Below, in pieces: positions 23,972-33,878 of a stretch of DNA of 53,619 nt. Numbering within the stretch: position 1 is the stretch's first letter; each line of letters starts with the position of its first letter. The translations under genes were made by a program, and so were the position numbers. The DNA comes from JAAZPT01 sp964544955 (GTDB lineage: Bacteria > Bacillota > Clostridia > Christensenellales > Aristaeellaceae). The notes beneath the pieces are model-generated. The model made no database searches. It saw only the letters and a list, made by a program, of their open reading frames with translations, and was not told the origin of the DNA. The stretch lies in NCBI GenBank assembly GCA_964544955.1, contig CAZJEB010000010.1, forward strand, positions 1 to 53,619, written 5' to 3'.

Positions 23972-26167
23972 TTAATCTACTTTTTTTATAAACAACTGCC
24001 AAGCCTTGTATTCGCCCTTTATAATTGGCACAGGTAAGCCTAAGCCCATTAAGGCACTTCCTGTTAATTTAAAGGTGTTTTCATTATCTGTATACACAAA
24101 GTTTGGATTTAAGCCTTTTAATTTTACATATTCAACTGGTGGGTTGCAGTGAGTATTTAAGCTTACTACACTTAATAGTGCAGATTTTTTGTCATCAGCA
24201 ACAACCATACAAGCGGCTTTTTCCCTATCCAATTCCACATCGTTTAAGCGGTAGTATTTACTATTATAAATAAAGCTTTGGTATTTTTTATAATCAATTA
24301 TTTGTTGCTTTACTTCTTGTTTTTCAGATGGGCTTAGTTTGGTAATATCAAGCTCATAGCCAAAAGCACCTGACATAGCAACAACGCCCCTAGTTTTAAG
24401 GTCTGTAATTCTACCTGTTTCATGGTTAGGCACAACGGATACATGGTTGCTCATTGTACTTATGGGATAAGCAAAGCTTGTACCATATTGTATGTGTAGC
24501 CTTGATACTGCATCAGTATTATCGCTTACCCATATTTGTGGTGAATAGTAAAGCATTCCTGCATCATACCTTCCCCCACCGCCACTGCAACCTTCAAGCA
24601 ATAAGTTAGGGTACCTATCTAGCAAGCGTTGCATAAAATCGTAAACCCCTAATACATATTTGTACATAACTTTGCCTTCGCTATATGTTCCATTTGCATG
24701 GCTATACGCTTCACAAAGGCTACGGTTCATATCCATTTTAACGTATTTTACATTTATAGAATCTAATACTTTACTTATGGACCCAAATATGTAATCCACA
24801 ACAGCCTTATTGGAAAAATCTAGCACCATTTGGCGCCTTGATTGTACAATGGGCTTGTTTTTTACTGATAGAACCCAATCTGGATGATTACGGTATAGAT
24901 CACTATTTTCGTTTACCATTTCCGGCTCTATCCATATGCCAAAATCTAGGCCAATATCGTTTATTTGATTTACAATGTTTTCCAAGGTATTGCCTAATTT
25001 GGCTTCGTTTACATACCAATCACCCAAGCCAGAAGTATCGCTATTTCTTGTTGAAAACCAGCCGTCATCTAAAACAAGCATTTCTATGCCAAGATCCTTA
25101 GCATCTTTAGCCATGCTTATTAGTTTTTCGCCATTAAAGTTAAAATAGGTTGCCTCCCAATTGTTTAAAACTATTGGCCTGTTTTTATATTTATGGGGCC
25201 CTCTGCAAATATTATCCCTTACTAAGTTATGGTAGTTATGGGATAGTTGTGTAAGGCCTTCGCCACTATACACCATTGCTACTTCGGGGGCAATAAAGCT
25301 TTCACCAACTTCAAGGCCATATTGGAAATTGCTACTTTGCACGCCCATTATTGCCCTTGTTTGGTTGTATTGATCCTTTTCCGCGCTACATACAAAGCTG
25401 CCACTATACAAAAGCATTAGGCCATAGCAATTGCCATGGTTTTCATTACAATCCTTTTCCGCCAATATAACAAAGGGGTTTTGCTGGTGGCTAGAGGTTC
25501 CCCTTAAGCTACCTATAGATACCGCTGTATGCCCAATAGGCGTTCTATTAGCCTGCCTTTCCATACCATGCCTACCATGGAATGAAATTAAATCAAAATC
25601 TCCATACAAAAAGTCTAAACTTGTGCTCATAACATGGTTTAATGTTATTGGGCTGTTTGATTTATTTATTATTTTAGCACTACGGGTAATGGTATCCTTT
25701 GCAGGAATTACACCGTAATACAAGTTTACTTCTAATTTGCTTGGCTTATCCTCCAATTTTATTATTAGAGTATAAGCCTCTTCATCCTTTGTGTAAACCG
25801 CAGGCAATCCATTCAAGGAATATTTTCCATTTATAATTTCATGGCTAACATAGCGCAAATCGCAGCCGCTTGCATTATCACTATTTGTAATGCCTAAGGC
25901 TGTATTTCTAAAATCACCACTACCATGGCAAGGGTACTCCTGGGGTAATGCATCTAAGGAGTAGGTTCTATCCGTGCCTGCATCATAGGGGCATGAAGAA
26001 AAGCCCCTATCGGCATACACTATGCCATAGCTCATATCCTGAGGCTCAATTTTTGCCCCATAATAAGTATGTAACAAAACATTTTTATTATCTACCTTTA
26101 TTTGGTAGCTTGAGTTATTTGTTTGTAATGTAAATGTTTTAGTATTTTCTTGATAATGGATTGCCAT
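23972..26167 (-). CDS. Alpha-galactosidase, glycoside hydrolase family 36
   Basis: The 731-aa enzyme cleaves alpha-1,6-linked galactose from raffinose, melibiose and similar sugars in the cytoplasm; it has no signal peptide. An N-terminal beta-sandwich (about 1-330) precedes the barrel, with LVLDDGWF near 365-371. The nucleophile is Asp479 in VKMDMNRSL and the acid/base is Asp549 in WVSDNTDAVSR; the CSGGGGRYDAGML loop is also typical. It is the last gene of the operon with a binding protein and two permeases, 20 bp after the second permease gene, so its substrate is probably what that importer brings in. Confidence 0.95.
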   Translation of the reverse strand: MAIHYQENTKTFTLQTNNSSYQIKVDNKNVLLHTYYGAKIEPQDMSYGIVYADRGFSSCPYDAGTDRTYSLDALPQEYPCHGSGDFRNTALGITNSDNASGCDLRYVSHEIINGKYSLNGLPAVYTKDEEAYTLIIKLEDKPSKLEVNLYYGVIPAKDTITRSAKIINKSNSPITLNHVMSTSLDFLYGDFDLISFHGRHGMERQANRTPIGHTAVSIGSLRGTSSHQQNPFVILAEKDCNENHGNCYGLMLLYSGSFVCSAEKDQYNQTRAIMGVQSSNFQYGLEVGESFIAPEVAMVYSGEGLTQLSHNYHNLVRDNICRGPHKYKNRPIVLNNWEATYFNFNGEKLISMAKDAKDLGIEMLVLDDGWFSTRNSDTSGLGDWYVNEAKLGNTLENIVNQINDIGLDFGIWIEPEMVNENSDLYRNHPDWVLSVKNKPIVQSRRQMVLDFSNKAVVDYIFGSISKVLDSINVKYVKMDMNRSLCEAYSHANGTYSEGKVMYKYVLGVYDFMQRLLDRYPNLLLEGCSGGGGRYDAGMLYYSPQIWVSDNTDAVSRLHIQYGTSFAYPISTMSNHVSVVPNHETGRITDLKTRGVVAMSGAFGYELDITKLSPSEKQEVKQQIIDYKKYQSFIYNSKYYRLNDVELDREKAACMVVADDKKSALLSVVSLNTHCNPPVEYVKLKGLNPNFVYTDNENTFKLTGSALMGLGLPVPIIKGEYKAWQLFIKKVD

Positions 26168-26187
26168 AAGTTTACCTCACACAATAA

Positions 26188-27012
26188 TTATTTTCCACCT
26201 GTCATAGCAATACCTTCTATAAATTGCTTTTGGAAGAATACATATAGTATAACCATTGGAATCATAGCTAATACGCTACCAGCCATAAGCACAGGGAAGT
26301 TTGTTGAAAACTGCCCGTTAAGGGTTGCAAGGCCTGATGATAATGTCATCATATTCAAATCCGTATTAGCAATCAAGGGCCACATCAAATCACTATAAGC
26401 AAAAACTGCGGTAAAAACAGCCAATGCGGCCATGCTAGATTTTGTTAAAGGGAACATAACCTTTGTAAAGCTTTGCCATGTATTGCAACCATCTAAATAA
26501 GCTGCCTCGCTTATTTCATTAGGTATGCTTAAATAGGATTGCTTTAGGAAGAAGGTGCCAAAGGCGCTTACCAAGCCAGGGAACACCAATGCAAATATTG
26601 TATTTGTTAGCCGCATAGATGCTAGCATTTGGTATTGGGGTATAATAAAAATTTGGCCAGGTAACATCATTTGTATTACTACTAATGAAAACAATGCCCC
26701 TTTAAATGGAAAGTTTATTTTTGCAAAGCCATAACCCGCCATTGAGCTAAATATTACAGCACATATTACTCTAAATATAATTAATAAGGCTGTATTTAAA
26801 TATAAGTTAACAAAGGGTAGGCTTTCCACAGCCCTTTCATAGCCGTATGTTTGTATTTTTGCTGGGAAAAATGTTGGTGGTATACTTAAAGTTTCAGCAT
26901 TGGTTTTTAAGCTAGTTATAATCATCCACACAAAGGGGAATAACATAAGAAGTGCGCCAAGGCCAAGTATCAAATATACAACCCAACTGCTTTTTAGTGA
27001 GTGTTCTTTCAT
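26188..27012 (-). CDS. Sugar ABC transporter permease (MalG type)
   Basis: The 274-aa protein has six membrane helices and the cytoplasmic EAA loop EAAYLDGCNTWQSFTKVMFP, which contacts the ATPase. The C-terminus ends FIEGIAMTGGK, typical of MalG/MsmG permeases. It pairs with the MalF-type permease encoded 12 bp upstream to import alpha-galactosides. No ATPase gene is in the operon. Confidence 0.93.
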   Translation of the reverse strand: MKEHSLKSSWVVYLILGLGALLMLFPFVWMIITSLKTNAETLSIPPTFFPAKIQTYGYERAVESLPFVNLYLNTALLIIFRVICAVIFSSMAGYGFAKINFPFKGALFSLVVIQMMLPGQIFIIPQYQMLASMRLTNTIFALVFPGLVSAFGTFFLKQSYLSIPNEISEAAYLDGCNTWQSFTKVMFPLTKSSMAALAVFTAVFAYSDLMWPLIANTDLNMMTLSSGLATLNGQFSTNFPVLMAGSVLAMIPMVILYVFFQKQFIEGIAMTGGK

Positions 27013-27024
27013 ATTGGTACCTCC

Positions 27025-27903
27025 TTATACTTCATAGTTAACCCATTTCTTTTGCCCAATAAACTGTAAAGCTGTAACTACGCCTATTAAGGCCACAGTC
27101 CACACAACTATTGCGGATGCAAAACCCTTATTGCCTGCAATAAAGCTTTCCCTATAGAACATATACATTAAGCTTTGTGCATGGGGCAAGGCGGGGTTAT
27201 TTTGATCCACCATCATATAAATTAAATCGTAAACCTTTAGGGATGACATTAACCTCATTATCATAACCACAAATAATGTTGGGGAAACCATGGGCACTGT
27301 TATTGAAAAAAACTGCCTTATTTTGCCAGCGCCGTCTATACTTGCAGCCTCATAATAGCTTTTGGATATATTTTGTAAGCCTGATAGTATTAATATAGAG
27401 TCGTAGCCCAATGCACTCCAAATGGCAACAATTGCACATGTTATAAGCACAAGGGAGGGGTCGGTCATCCACCTAATATTTGAGCCAAGTACAGAATTTA
27501 TTATTCCAAACTGTGAGTTAAACATCCACTTCCAAACCATTGCAACAGCAGCGGGGGCAACAACCATTGGCAAGAAGTATATTGTGCGGAATACGCTTTT
27601 GCCTTTTATTTTCATGTTAAGCATAACCGCCAATATTAAAGATAAAAATATGCCAATTGGAACTGTTAATATACAAAAATAAATAGAGTTCCATGTTGCA
27701 CGCCAAAAGTCTTGACTGGTAAACATAATTTGATAGTTTTGTAAGCCTGAAAACTCAAATTTACCAAAAGCTTTTGTTTTAGATAAGCTTAATATAATAG
27801 TTTGAATAAAAGGGTATATGTTTAGTACTATTAAGCCTAAAATGGTAGGGCCTACCATAAGGTAGCCCCATCCCCATTTCTTTAAGTTTGATAATTTAGT
27901 CAT
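27025..27903 (-). CDS. Sugar ABC transporter permease (MalF type)
   Basis: The 292-aa protein has six membrane helices, an N-terminal cytoplasmic stretch followed by MVGPTILGLIVLNIYPFIQT, and the EAA loop EAASIDGAGKIRQFFSITVP. It forms the membrane channel with the MalG-type partner. It starts 15 bp after the binding-protein gene. Confidence 0.93.
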   Translation of the reverse strand: MTKLSNLKKWGWGYLMVGPTILGLIVLNIYPFIQTIILSLSKTKAFGKFEFSGLQNYQIMFTSQDFWRATWNSIYFCILTVPIGIFLSLILAVMLNMKIKGKSVFRTIYFLPMVVAPAAVAMVWKWMFNSQFGIINSVLGSNIRWMTDPSLVLITCAIVAIWSALGYDSILILSGLQNISKSYYEAASIDGAGKIRQFFSITVPMVSPTLFVVMIMRLMSSLKVYDLIYMMVDQNNPALPHAQSLMYMFYRESFIAGNKGFASAIVVWTVALIGVVTALQFIGQKKWVNYEV

Positions 27904-27918
27904 AATTGTGCCCTTTCT

Positions 27919-29181
27919 TTAATTTGAACTGGCAGCATCCACTATATTTTGCATATTATTTAAACCATCATCTATGGTAACTTGTCCAGAATATATTCTT
28001 AAAAGTTCATCTGTTATTTTAGATTTCCATTCTGGGCGGGATGCATTGTTAACGCTTTGTACGCCATATTCGAACATATCTAAGCATAGGCTAACATCAA
28101 TATCATAATCCTTAAATGCGGATACCCAAGTTTGTTCTAAACCTTCGTAAGCAGGTATAGCCGCGCCACTTTCGCCTTGTATCCTTTGGCCTTCTTCAGA
28201 GCCGAAGAATGCTAATACATCTTTAACAACATCTAATTTAGCGTTTGTTGCGCTTGTAGAGTAGCATAAACCGTTGGATATTGTAGCCCTGCCATCACCT
28301 TCTGCGGGGTTTGGAGCCTTAGGTAATACAGCAATTTTCATTTTGCCATTAAGTTCAGGGTTATCCTTTAACATAGGTAATAAGTTCCATACGCCTTCAA
28401 AGTACATAGCGCCTTGACCGGATAGGAATGATGCACCAGGGCTTTGTTCTGCAAAGTAGTTTTGATCGGGGCACCAATCATAGTTTTGTAGGCCAATGTA
28501 GAATTTCATAGCTTCAACTGTTGCGGGTACTGTAAAGCCAGCTTTTGTTTTATCTTCATTAAGTATATAGCCACCGTTTTGGTATACAAAGTTCCAATAG
28601 CCTAATTGGTCATCAGCATAAGCCATATAGCCAAATTTACCTGTTTTATCAAATATTGTTTGTGAGCCTTCAACCAATGTATCCCATGTCCATGTTTCAT
28701 CGGGGTAAGCAAGGCCTGCTTGGTCAAAAAGTTCTTTATTGTAGCTTAGTACTACAACGTCTTTATCCTTTGGTACGCCATATAAAACGCCATCGCTACC
28801 CTTTGCGTTGCTTAAGGATACTTCTGAGAATTTGCTTGCATCTACAACATCTGTTAAATCTGCCAATATGCCATTATCAGCATATTTAAAAATTTCGTTT
28901 GTGTGCATCCAGAATATATCTGGCATTTGGTTACTTACAGCGGAAGCTTCAAGTTTTGTCCAATACTCGCCCCAGCTTGTAACTTGAACTTCAATTTTAA
29001 CATTAGGGTTTTTAGCTGTGTAAGCATCAGCCATAGCTTGCATACCAGGCCTTTGACCCACGTCCCAAATTTGGAATGTTAGGTTTGTTTGCTCACCTGC
29101 CATTACATCAACCGCTGTTAAATTTACAACTAAAAGTGCTAACATTAGCATAGCCACAACTTTTTTAAATGTGTTTTTCAT
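27919..29181 (-). CDS. Extracellular sugar-binding protein of the alpha-galactoside importer
   Basis: The 420-aa protein has a signal peptide (about 1-28, ending VMAGEQT) and the family 1 solute-binding fold, with TLTFQIWDVG-like opening strands and VWNLLPMLKDNPELNGKMK. There is no lipobox Cys near the cleavage site, so anchoring is unclear; it may be released or held by another signal. It is the first gene of the operon, read divergently from an AraC-type regulator. Given the GH36 enzyme at the end of the operon, the ligand is probably raffinose- or melibiose-like. Confidence 0.9.
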   Translation of the reverse strand: MKNTFKKVVAMLMLALLVVNLTAVDVMAGEQTNLTFQIWDVGQRPGMQAMADAYTAKNPNVKIEVQVTSWGEYWTKLEASAVSNQMPDIFWMHTNEIFKYADNGILADLTDVVDASKFSEVSLSNAKGSDGVLYGVPKDKDVVVLSYNKELFDQAGLAYPDETWTWDTLVEGSQTIFDKTGKFGYMAYADDQLGYWNFVYQNGGYILNEDKTKAGFTVPATVEAMKFYIGLQNYDWCPDQNYFAEQSPGASFLSGQGAMYFEGVWNLLPMLKDNPELNGKMKIAVLPKAPNPAEGDGRATISNGLCYSTSATNAKLDVVKDVLAFFGSEEGQRIQGESGAAIPAYEGLEQTWVSAFKDYDIDVSLCLDMFEYGVQSVNNASRPEWKSKITDELLRIYSGQVTIDDGLNNMQNIVDAASSN

Positions 29182-29224
29182 ATTATACCTCCAAATAATG
29201 TATAATTGTTGTTAGAAAGACCAT

Positions 29225-29236
29225 TTTGTGCACAAA
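29225..29236. promoter_or_regulatory. Palindrome in the divergent AraC/importer region
   Basis: TTTGTGCACAAA is a perfect 12-bp palindrome about 45 bp upstream of the binding-protein gene. It may bind the AraC-type activator or another factor. Confidence 0.3.
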
Positions 29237-29335
29237 TTATCTTCTATTGATTGTATTTTATGATAAATGCGGCCCCTTGTGAATTGTAAAATGCTATTTT
29301 TTATATACCAATTTGTATTTTATTGCCACATTTTG

Positions 29336-29365
29336 TTGATATTATCTAGCATTATGATATATAAT
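29336..29365 (+). promoter_or_regulatory. Promoter of the AraC-type regulator gene
   Basis: TTGATA, 18 bases, then perfect TATAAT, about 20 bases before the start codon at 29385. Confidence 0.65.
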
Positions 29366-29384
29366 ATATTTAGAGGTGTAAAAT

Positions 29385-30227
29385 ATGGAAAATAAAATCA
29401 AGTTTCATGTATTTAGTGATGAACGTTTTGTTGACCTTAATATATATCAATATGGTTGGGAAAAATGTAGCCCCCTACATTCCTTTGGCCCTTTTATTCG
29501 CAAGCACTTTTTATTTCATTTTGTTATATCTGGCAAAGGCGTACTTATGGCTAATGATAAAACATATGAGGTAACTGCTGGCCAAGGCTTTTTAATTTGC
29601 CCCGGGCAAACAACAACTTACTATGCAGACGAACAAAGCCCCTGGGAATATTCTTGGGTTGAGTTTGATGGCTTAAGGGTAAACGAAACATTGGTAAGTG
29701 CTGGTATAAGCCCAAACCACCCTATATATTACCCCGAAAACAAAAAGAAGGCGGATATAATAATTGATGCAATGATGTACATTGTAAATAACCCTGACCT
29801 ATCGCCTACAAGGCTTATAGGCCATGCTTTTATATTTTTAGACCAATTAGTGCAATGCTCTAAAACAAAGCTTGTAAACAAAGGCAAGCGCTTGCGTGAT
29901 TTTTACATGAAAGAGGCCTTATCCTACATAGAGCAAAACTATATGCACGATATAAGCGTTGAGGATATCGCCAAAACCTGTGGCCTAAACCGAAGTTACT
30001 TTAGTAAAATATTTAAAGACACAATGGGTAAAAGCACAATGGAGTTTTTAGTAAGCTACCGTTTATCAAAAGCTGCCCAACTGCTTAAGGAAACAAATTT
30101 AAACGTTGGCGAAATAGGCCAAATGGTTGGCTACCCTAACCCTTTACATTTTTCAAGGGCATTTAAAGGAATATACGGTATATCACCTAAAAAATACCAC
30201 TTAAAGCATTTTTTAACATCTATTTAA
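29385..30227 (+). CDS. AraC-family regulator of the alpha-galactoside operon
   Basis: The 280-aa protein has an N-terminal cupin-like sugar-sensing domain (about 1-165, with FHFVISGKGVLMAN and GQGFLICPGQTTTY) and a C-terminal pair of helix-turn-helix units (about 180-278, with ISVEDIAKTCGLNRSYFSKI and HFSRAFKGIYGISPKKY). This is the layout of MsmR/RafR activators. Its divergent position next to the importer and alpha-galactosidase supports control of that operon. A strong terminator follows. Confidence 0.9.
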   Translation: MENKIKFHVFSDERFVDLNIYQYGWEKCSPLHSFGPFIRKHFLFHFVISGKGVLMANDKTYEVTAGQGFLICPGQTTTYYADEQSPWEYSWVEFDGLRVNETLVSAGISPNHPIYYPENKKKADIIIDAMMYIVNNPDLSPTRLIGHAFIFLDQLVQCSKTKLVNKGKRLRDFYMKEALSYIEQNYMHDISVEDIAKTCGLNRSYFSKIFKDTMGKSTMEFLVSYRLSKAAQLLKETNLNVGEIGQMVGYPNPLHFSRAFKGIYGISPKKYHLKHFLTSI

Positions 30228-30231
30228 CTAA

Positions 30232-30262
30232 AAAAAACACCCCACCATACGGTGGGTGTTTT
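30232..30262. terminator. Bidirectional terminator
   Basis: AACACCC-ACC pairs with GGTGGGTGTT around ATAC, with one bulged C, flanked by A and T runs. It separates the AraC gene from the convergent GNAT gene. Confidence 0.8.
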
Positions 30263-30829
30263 TTATTTACTATACCTCATAAATATTTTTTCATTAAAGC
30301 CCGCTTGTTTTTTAAACATTTCGGGTTTACGCATAAATTCTACAAAGCCTAGTTTTTTATATAGGGCATGGGCTTTTTCATTTGTATCAACTACATTTAA
30401 AACTGCTGTGTTATAGGGCATAAGCTTTAAAGATTCAGCTAAAAGAATTTTTGATAAGCCCTTACCCTGATAATCAGGGTGTATGCTTACCATGTTCACA
30501 TAAGCATCATTGGAGAATTGCTCAGCCTCGTTAAGTTCACCCTCCAAAAGCTTTGCTACAAATGCACCCTTTATAAAGCCTGCCAGTTTGCGCGCTTTTT
30601 TGTAGTTTACTTTGCCCAATAATTGGGGGTGTTTTACTATTGATAAGCAACCAGCAATATTGTTTTTATCCTCTATAACCCAAAAGCTATCAAAGTTTAT
30701 TGTATCCATTAGGAATTGGCTTATTATGCCCTTATCATTACTAAATAGTTTTAGTGTGTTGTAAAAGGATTCAACCAAGCAGTTTACAATACCCTGTTTA
30801 TCCGCGTTCACAGCTTTCCTTACTAGCAT
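30263..30829 (-). CDS. GNAT-family N-acetyltransferase
   Basis: The 188-aa protein has the acetyl-CoA loop HPDYQGKGLSKILL and the C-terminal pattern NEKAHALYKKLGFVEF, both typical of GNAT enzymes. The substrate is unknown. It lies 9 bp after the metallo-beta-lactamase-fold gene on the same strand, with an AAGGAG ribosome site, so the two are probably co-transcribed. Confidence 0.85.
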   Translation of the reverse strand: MLVRKAVNADKQGIVNCLVESFYNTLKLFSNDKGIISQFLMDTINFDSFWVIEDKNNIAGCLSIVKHPQLLGKVNYKKARKLAGFIKGAFVAKLLEGELNEAEQFSNDAYVNMVSIHPDYQGKGLSKILLAESLKLMPYNTAVLNVVDTNEKAHALYKKLGFVEFMRKPEMFKKQAGFNEKIFMRYSK

Positions 30830-30838
30830 AAATACTCC

Positions 30839-31909
30839 TTAAAAGTTTATGGTGTTTGGTGGTTGAAAATCCTTTGTATGGTAGGGAACTGTGTTTGCAA
30901 ATATATTTTTATTTTTTAGCAAGTTATATTGGCTATTGCTTAAATGCACGGGGTAGCAAATATATTCCATTTTGTTTTGTTGTATAAGGCTTTCGCTAAA
31001 GCTACCTTTATCTACTGTGCCAGTCATTATGCCATAGGCGCCTTTGCTTAGCAAATCCTTGGCTATAAGTTGTTGCATGGGTTTATTTAGCTGTGAATCG
31101 CTTATAAAAACTACACCTTGCTCGCCTTCCCCTGTATAGGGTTTAAATTTATCAATATTAGGGCTATGTTTTAGCCATGGTGCATATTTATCAAGGTTGG
31201 CAATTTCATTCATAATATATTCATCGCCATAAAAGTATTCTGCCATGCCACTTTTGCTAAACAGTTCCAACAGTTCAACACTACGGCCATGTTTGGGTAC
31301 AGGCATAAATATTATTTTATGCTTCCTAAACAGTTCACGCACACGCTTAATTAGTTTAAAGCAACTTTCCTGATAATCCACAAGTTTTTTGCCATAGGCG
31401 CAGTCTATAACGGCGATATCTGCCCTTTTACCTGCAATTTCATCATTGGCATAAACCTGTGTACCAAAGCTATAATCCCCACTAAAAAGCATGGTTTTAC
31501 CACCATACACAAGGCTATACCACACGCCACCAACGCAGTGGCCTGTTCTGCCCCACTCTATACTTATGCCCATATATTCACCCTTGCCATTGGGGCATAT
31601 ATCCTCCAAGTATAGGGCATTTTCCATATTAAATGGAATTTGTTCAAAGGTAAATTTTGATGCTATTACTTTACCTTTATAGCCCCTTTCAAAAAGCCAA
31701 GGCAATGCTCCAGTATGATCACCATGGGAGTGGGTAATAAAAACTAAATTGCAATTTGCAATTTGTTCATCGCTAAGTTTAGGGTAGCCATAATTGCCAC
31801 CTTCTTCAATAATAATGCCACAATCCACCATAAAGTTGTTTGTGCCATTTTGTATATAAAAGCAATTTCTGCCATGTTCACCACAACCACCAGCTATATA
31901 TAACTGCAT
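30839..31909 (-). CDS. Metallo-beta-lactamase-fold hydrolase
   Basis: The 356-aa protein has the two-metal motif THSHGDHTGAL and later GHCVGG and FSGDYSFG, matching the metal-binding His and Asp order of this superfamily. The C-terminal region has HLSNSQYNLL, possibly a final metal His, as in RNA- or phosphate-ester-processing branches (beta-CASP-like), though a full beta-CASP domain is not certain. There is no signal peptide. The substrate cannot be assigned. Confidence 0.85.
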   Translation of the reverse strand: MQLYIAGGCGEHGRNCFYIQNGTNNFMVDCGIIIEEGGNYGYPKLSDEQIANCNLVFITHSHGDHTGALPWLFERGYKGKVIASKFTFEQIPFNMENALYLEDICPNGKGEYMGISIEWGRTGHCVGGVWYSLVYGGKTMLFSGDYSFGTQVYANDEIAGKRADIAVIDCAYGKKLVDYQESCFKLIKRVRELFRKHKIIFMPVPKHGRSVELLELFSKSGMAEYFYGDEYIMNEIANLDKYAPWLKHSPNIDKFKPYTGEGEQGVVFISDSQLNKPMQQLIAKDLLSKGAYGIMTGTVDKGSFSESLIQQNKMEYICYPVHLSNSQYNLLKNKNIFANTVPYHTKDFQPPNTINF

Positions 31910-31994
31910 AACATCCCCCTTTTTAGGTTTAATACTATTTAAATTATACCAATTGCAAAGGCAACTAACAATGTAAATATATTAGTTTATACAA

Positions 31995-32061
31995 AATAAA
32001 ATATACCAAATAGCTATATTTTAAGCGTAATGCATAAATAAAACATTTGGTATATTTTATT
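31995..32061. repeat. Perfect 17-bp inverted repeat with 33-nt spacer
   Basis: AATAAAATATACCAAAT at 31995-32011 is repeated inverted at 32045-32061. It lies between the MBL-fold gene start and the 3' end of the large secreted-protein gene. It may be a terminator-like stem without a T-run, an operator pair or the ends of a small inserted element. Confidence 0.6.
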
Positions 32062-32080
32062 ATTAAATTAATTTCAATAA

Positions 32081-33754
32081 TTATGGGGCATCCTCAACTA
32101 ATTCATATGCTTGGTTGCTATCTTCAACTAATACAGTTGCCTCTTCTTCAGTCTCAACAAAATCTTCCACCAACTCTGTTGGGGCATTTGTTGTTTGTAT
32201 TGTATTTTCAATTGTTTGAGCTGGGGGTGTTGTTGTTTCAACTTGTGCATCTATTTGTTGGGCTATAGCCTCATCACTTATAGCAAACTTATCAGAATAA
32301 TATACTGTTGAGGGTGGGCCATCTGGGTCGCTGGAATATTCATAAGCTATTACCTTAAGTATACCGTAATCCCCACTTTGAGGGTAAAACTTAATCACTT
32401 CTTTATATCTTTTTTCAACATTAACAGCTTTTGTATATTTTGCAGTGCCACTTTTATCATATATTCCCCATTGGTAATCAAAATTCATATAGTCGCCAGC
32501 GGCTACATCATAGGCCCTATAAACCGTGGCAATTACCACGCCAGCCTCCACAAGTCCATCCAAGTTAAGCTCTATTTTTATATCATCTTCCCATTGCCAA
32601 GGTTCTTCGTTTATTATTTCTATACCTAGTTCTTCATTGCTTATTGAGTGGCTTTTAGTGCCGTCCCACAGCGTAATATCAAAGTTGAATTTATCAAGCA
32701 TGCCTGGTAATACTGTAAAAAAGGTTTCCCCTTGCATGCCATTTATGGTGGTATCTGTATCTATTGTATATATAGGTCCCCAATTAATATCCATGTAATA
32801 ATTAGATTCATCACCATCAATACTCCATTTAAGGTGTACAGTATCACCAACTTTTACCCTTGTTTTATCAACTTCTGCATATACATTCATACCATTAATA
32901 TTTGGTGTGCTTACATTATTTATTTGTTGTGTTGGCACTGGGGTTTGTTGTATGGGAGCTGAAGTTTGTTGAACTTCTATGGGGGCATCATTCGCTGAAG
33001 ATAAGGTTGTAAAAGCCTTTACTAAAGCTGGGTTTAACTCCGCTACTCCTCCATCATCATAATTTTGAACATAGAACTGGTATGTAGTATTAGGTGTTAA
33101 ACCTTGTATATCAATAGTAGATATCATACTAAAAGTATCTAAATCTGCTTGCCTATTTATTTTAACAAATTCGCCATTTATATATTGATAAATAATTTCG
33201 TTATTTGATAAAGGTGTGGTATCCCACTTCAACTGTATAGAGTCATACCCTATTACAGCATTTAAATCAATACCTTCAACGGTGGTAAATTCTTTTGTTT
33301 TATTTATCACGTTGCCTAAGGAATCCATAGCCTTAAAATTTATTTCACAATAAGGCCCCTGATACTCATAATCAACCCTTTCACTACCAGAAGGCATTGT
33401 GCTTGAATAAGTATTAATCATATTATAAAAATCATCTGATCTATGCCTGCCAACCATATTAACCTCTAATATATAAGGTGGTTTACCGCCGGCAATATCC
33501 CAAGAAAAGTTAAAGGGTAAGCCTTCCGTTACCTCATCCTTTTCAATATTAAAGTCCGCCCTAAATGCGCCCTCTGTTACAAATTCAGGGGTGTTTATAG
33601 GCTCATCTTCCTCATAGGTAATTTGAAAATCCTCGTAGCTTGTTGCCATTGCCAACAAGGAATTGTGCCATAGTGTTTGGCTACTTGCATTAGTAAAGGA
33701 AGTGCTTATGCCAAATAAAAGCAAAAACAATAGGCAAGAATATAATTTTTTCAT
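32081..33754 (-). CDS. Large secreted protein with fibronectin-type-III-like modules
   Basis: Translation is set at ATG 33754, after TTGGAGC, giving 557 aa with an N-terminal signal peptide; the longer frame to 33862 has no ribosome site and would bury the signal. A region about 160-255 has the fibronectin type III pattern (IQLKWDTTPLSNN, GLTPNTTYQFYVQNYD). A Gln/Thr/Pro linker (about 260-285) precedes further beta-sandwich domains. The C-terminus is a long acidic tail with repeated LVED motifs. There is no sortase signal or membrane anchor. The role is probably extracellular binding or wall association. The family is not recognised. Confidence 0.75.
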   Translation of the reverse strand: MKKLYSCLLFLLLFGISTSFTNASSQTLWHNSLLAMATSYEDFQITYEEDEPINTPEFVTEGAFRADFNIEKDEVTEGLPFNFSWDIAGGKPPYILEVNMVGRHRSDDFYNMINTYSSTMPSGSERVDYEYQGPYCEINFKAMDSLGNVINKTKEFTTVEGIDLNAVIGYDSIQLKWDTTPLSNNEIIYQYINGEFVKINRQADLDTFSMISTIDIQGLTPNTTYQFYVQNYDDGGVAELNPALVKAFTTLSSANDAPIEVQQTSAPIQQTPVPTQQINNVSTPNINGMNVYAEVDKTRVKVGDTVHLKWSIDGDESNYYMDINWGPIYTIDTDTTINGMQGETFFTVLPGMLDKFNFDITLWDGTKSHSISNEELGIEIINEEPWQWEDDIKIELNLDGLVEAGVVIATVYRAYDVAAGDYMNFDYQWGIYDKSGTAKYTKAVNVEKRYKEVIKFYPQSGDYGILKVIAYEYSSDPDGPPSTVYYSDKFAISDEAIAQQIDAQVETTTPPAQTIENTIQTTNAPTELVEDFVETEEEATVLVEDSNQAYELVEDAP

Positions 33755-33878
33755 AATATGCTCCAAAAATAAATTTATACTATAAATATAATGTAATACG
33801 CAAATAAAATCAAGGCAATATGTGTCGCTTATAGACAGGCTATATGGTAGAAGTTTGTACAAATTTTTACCTTTAAAT

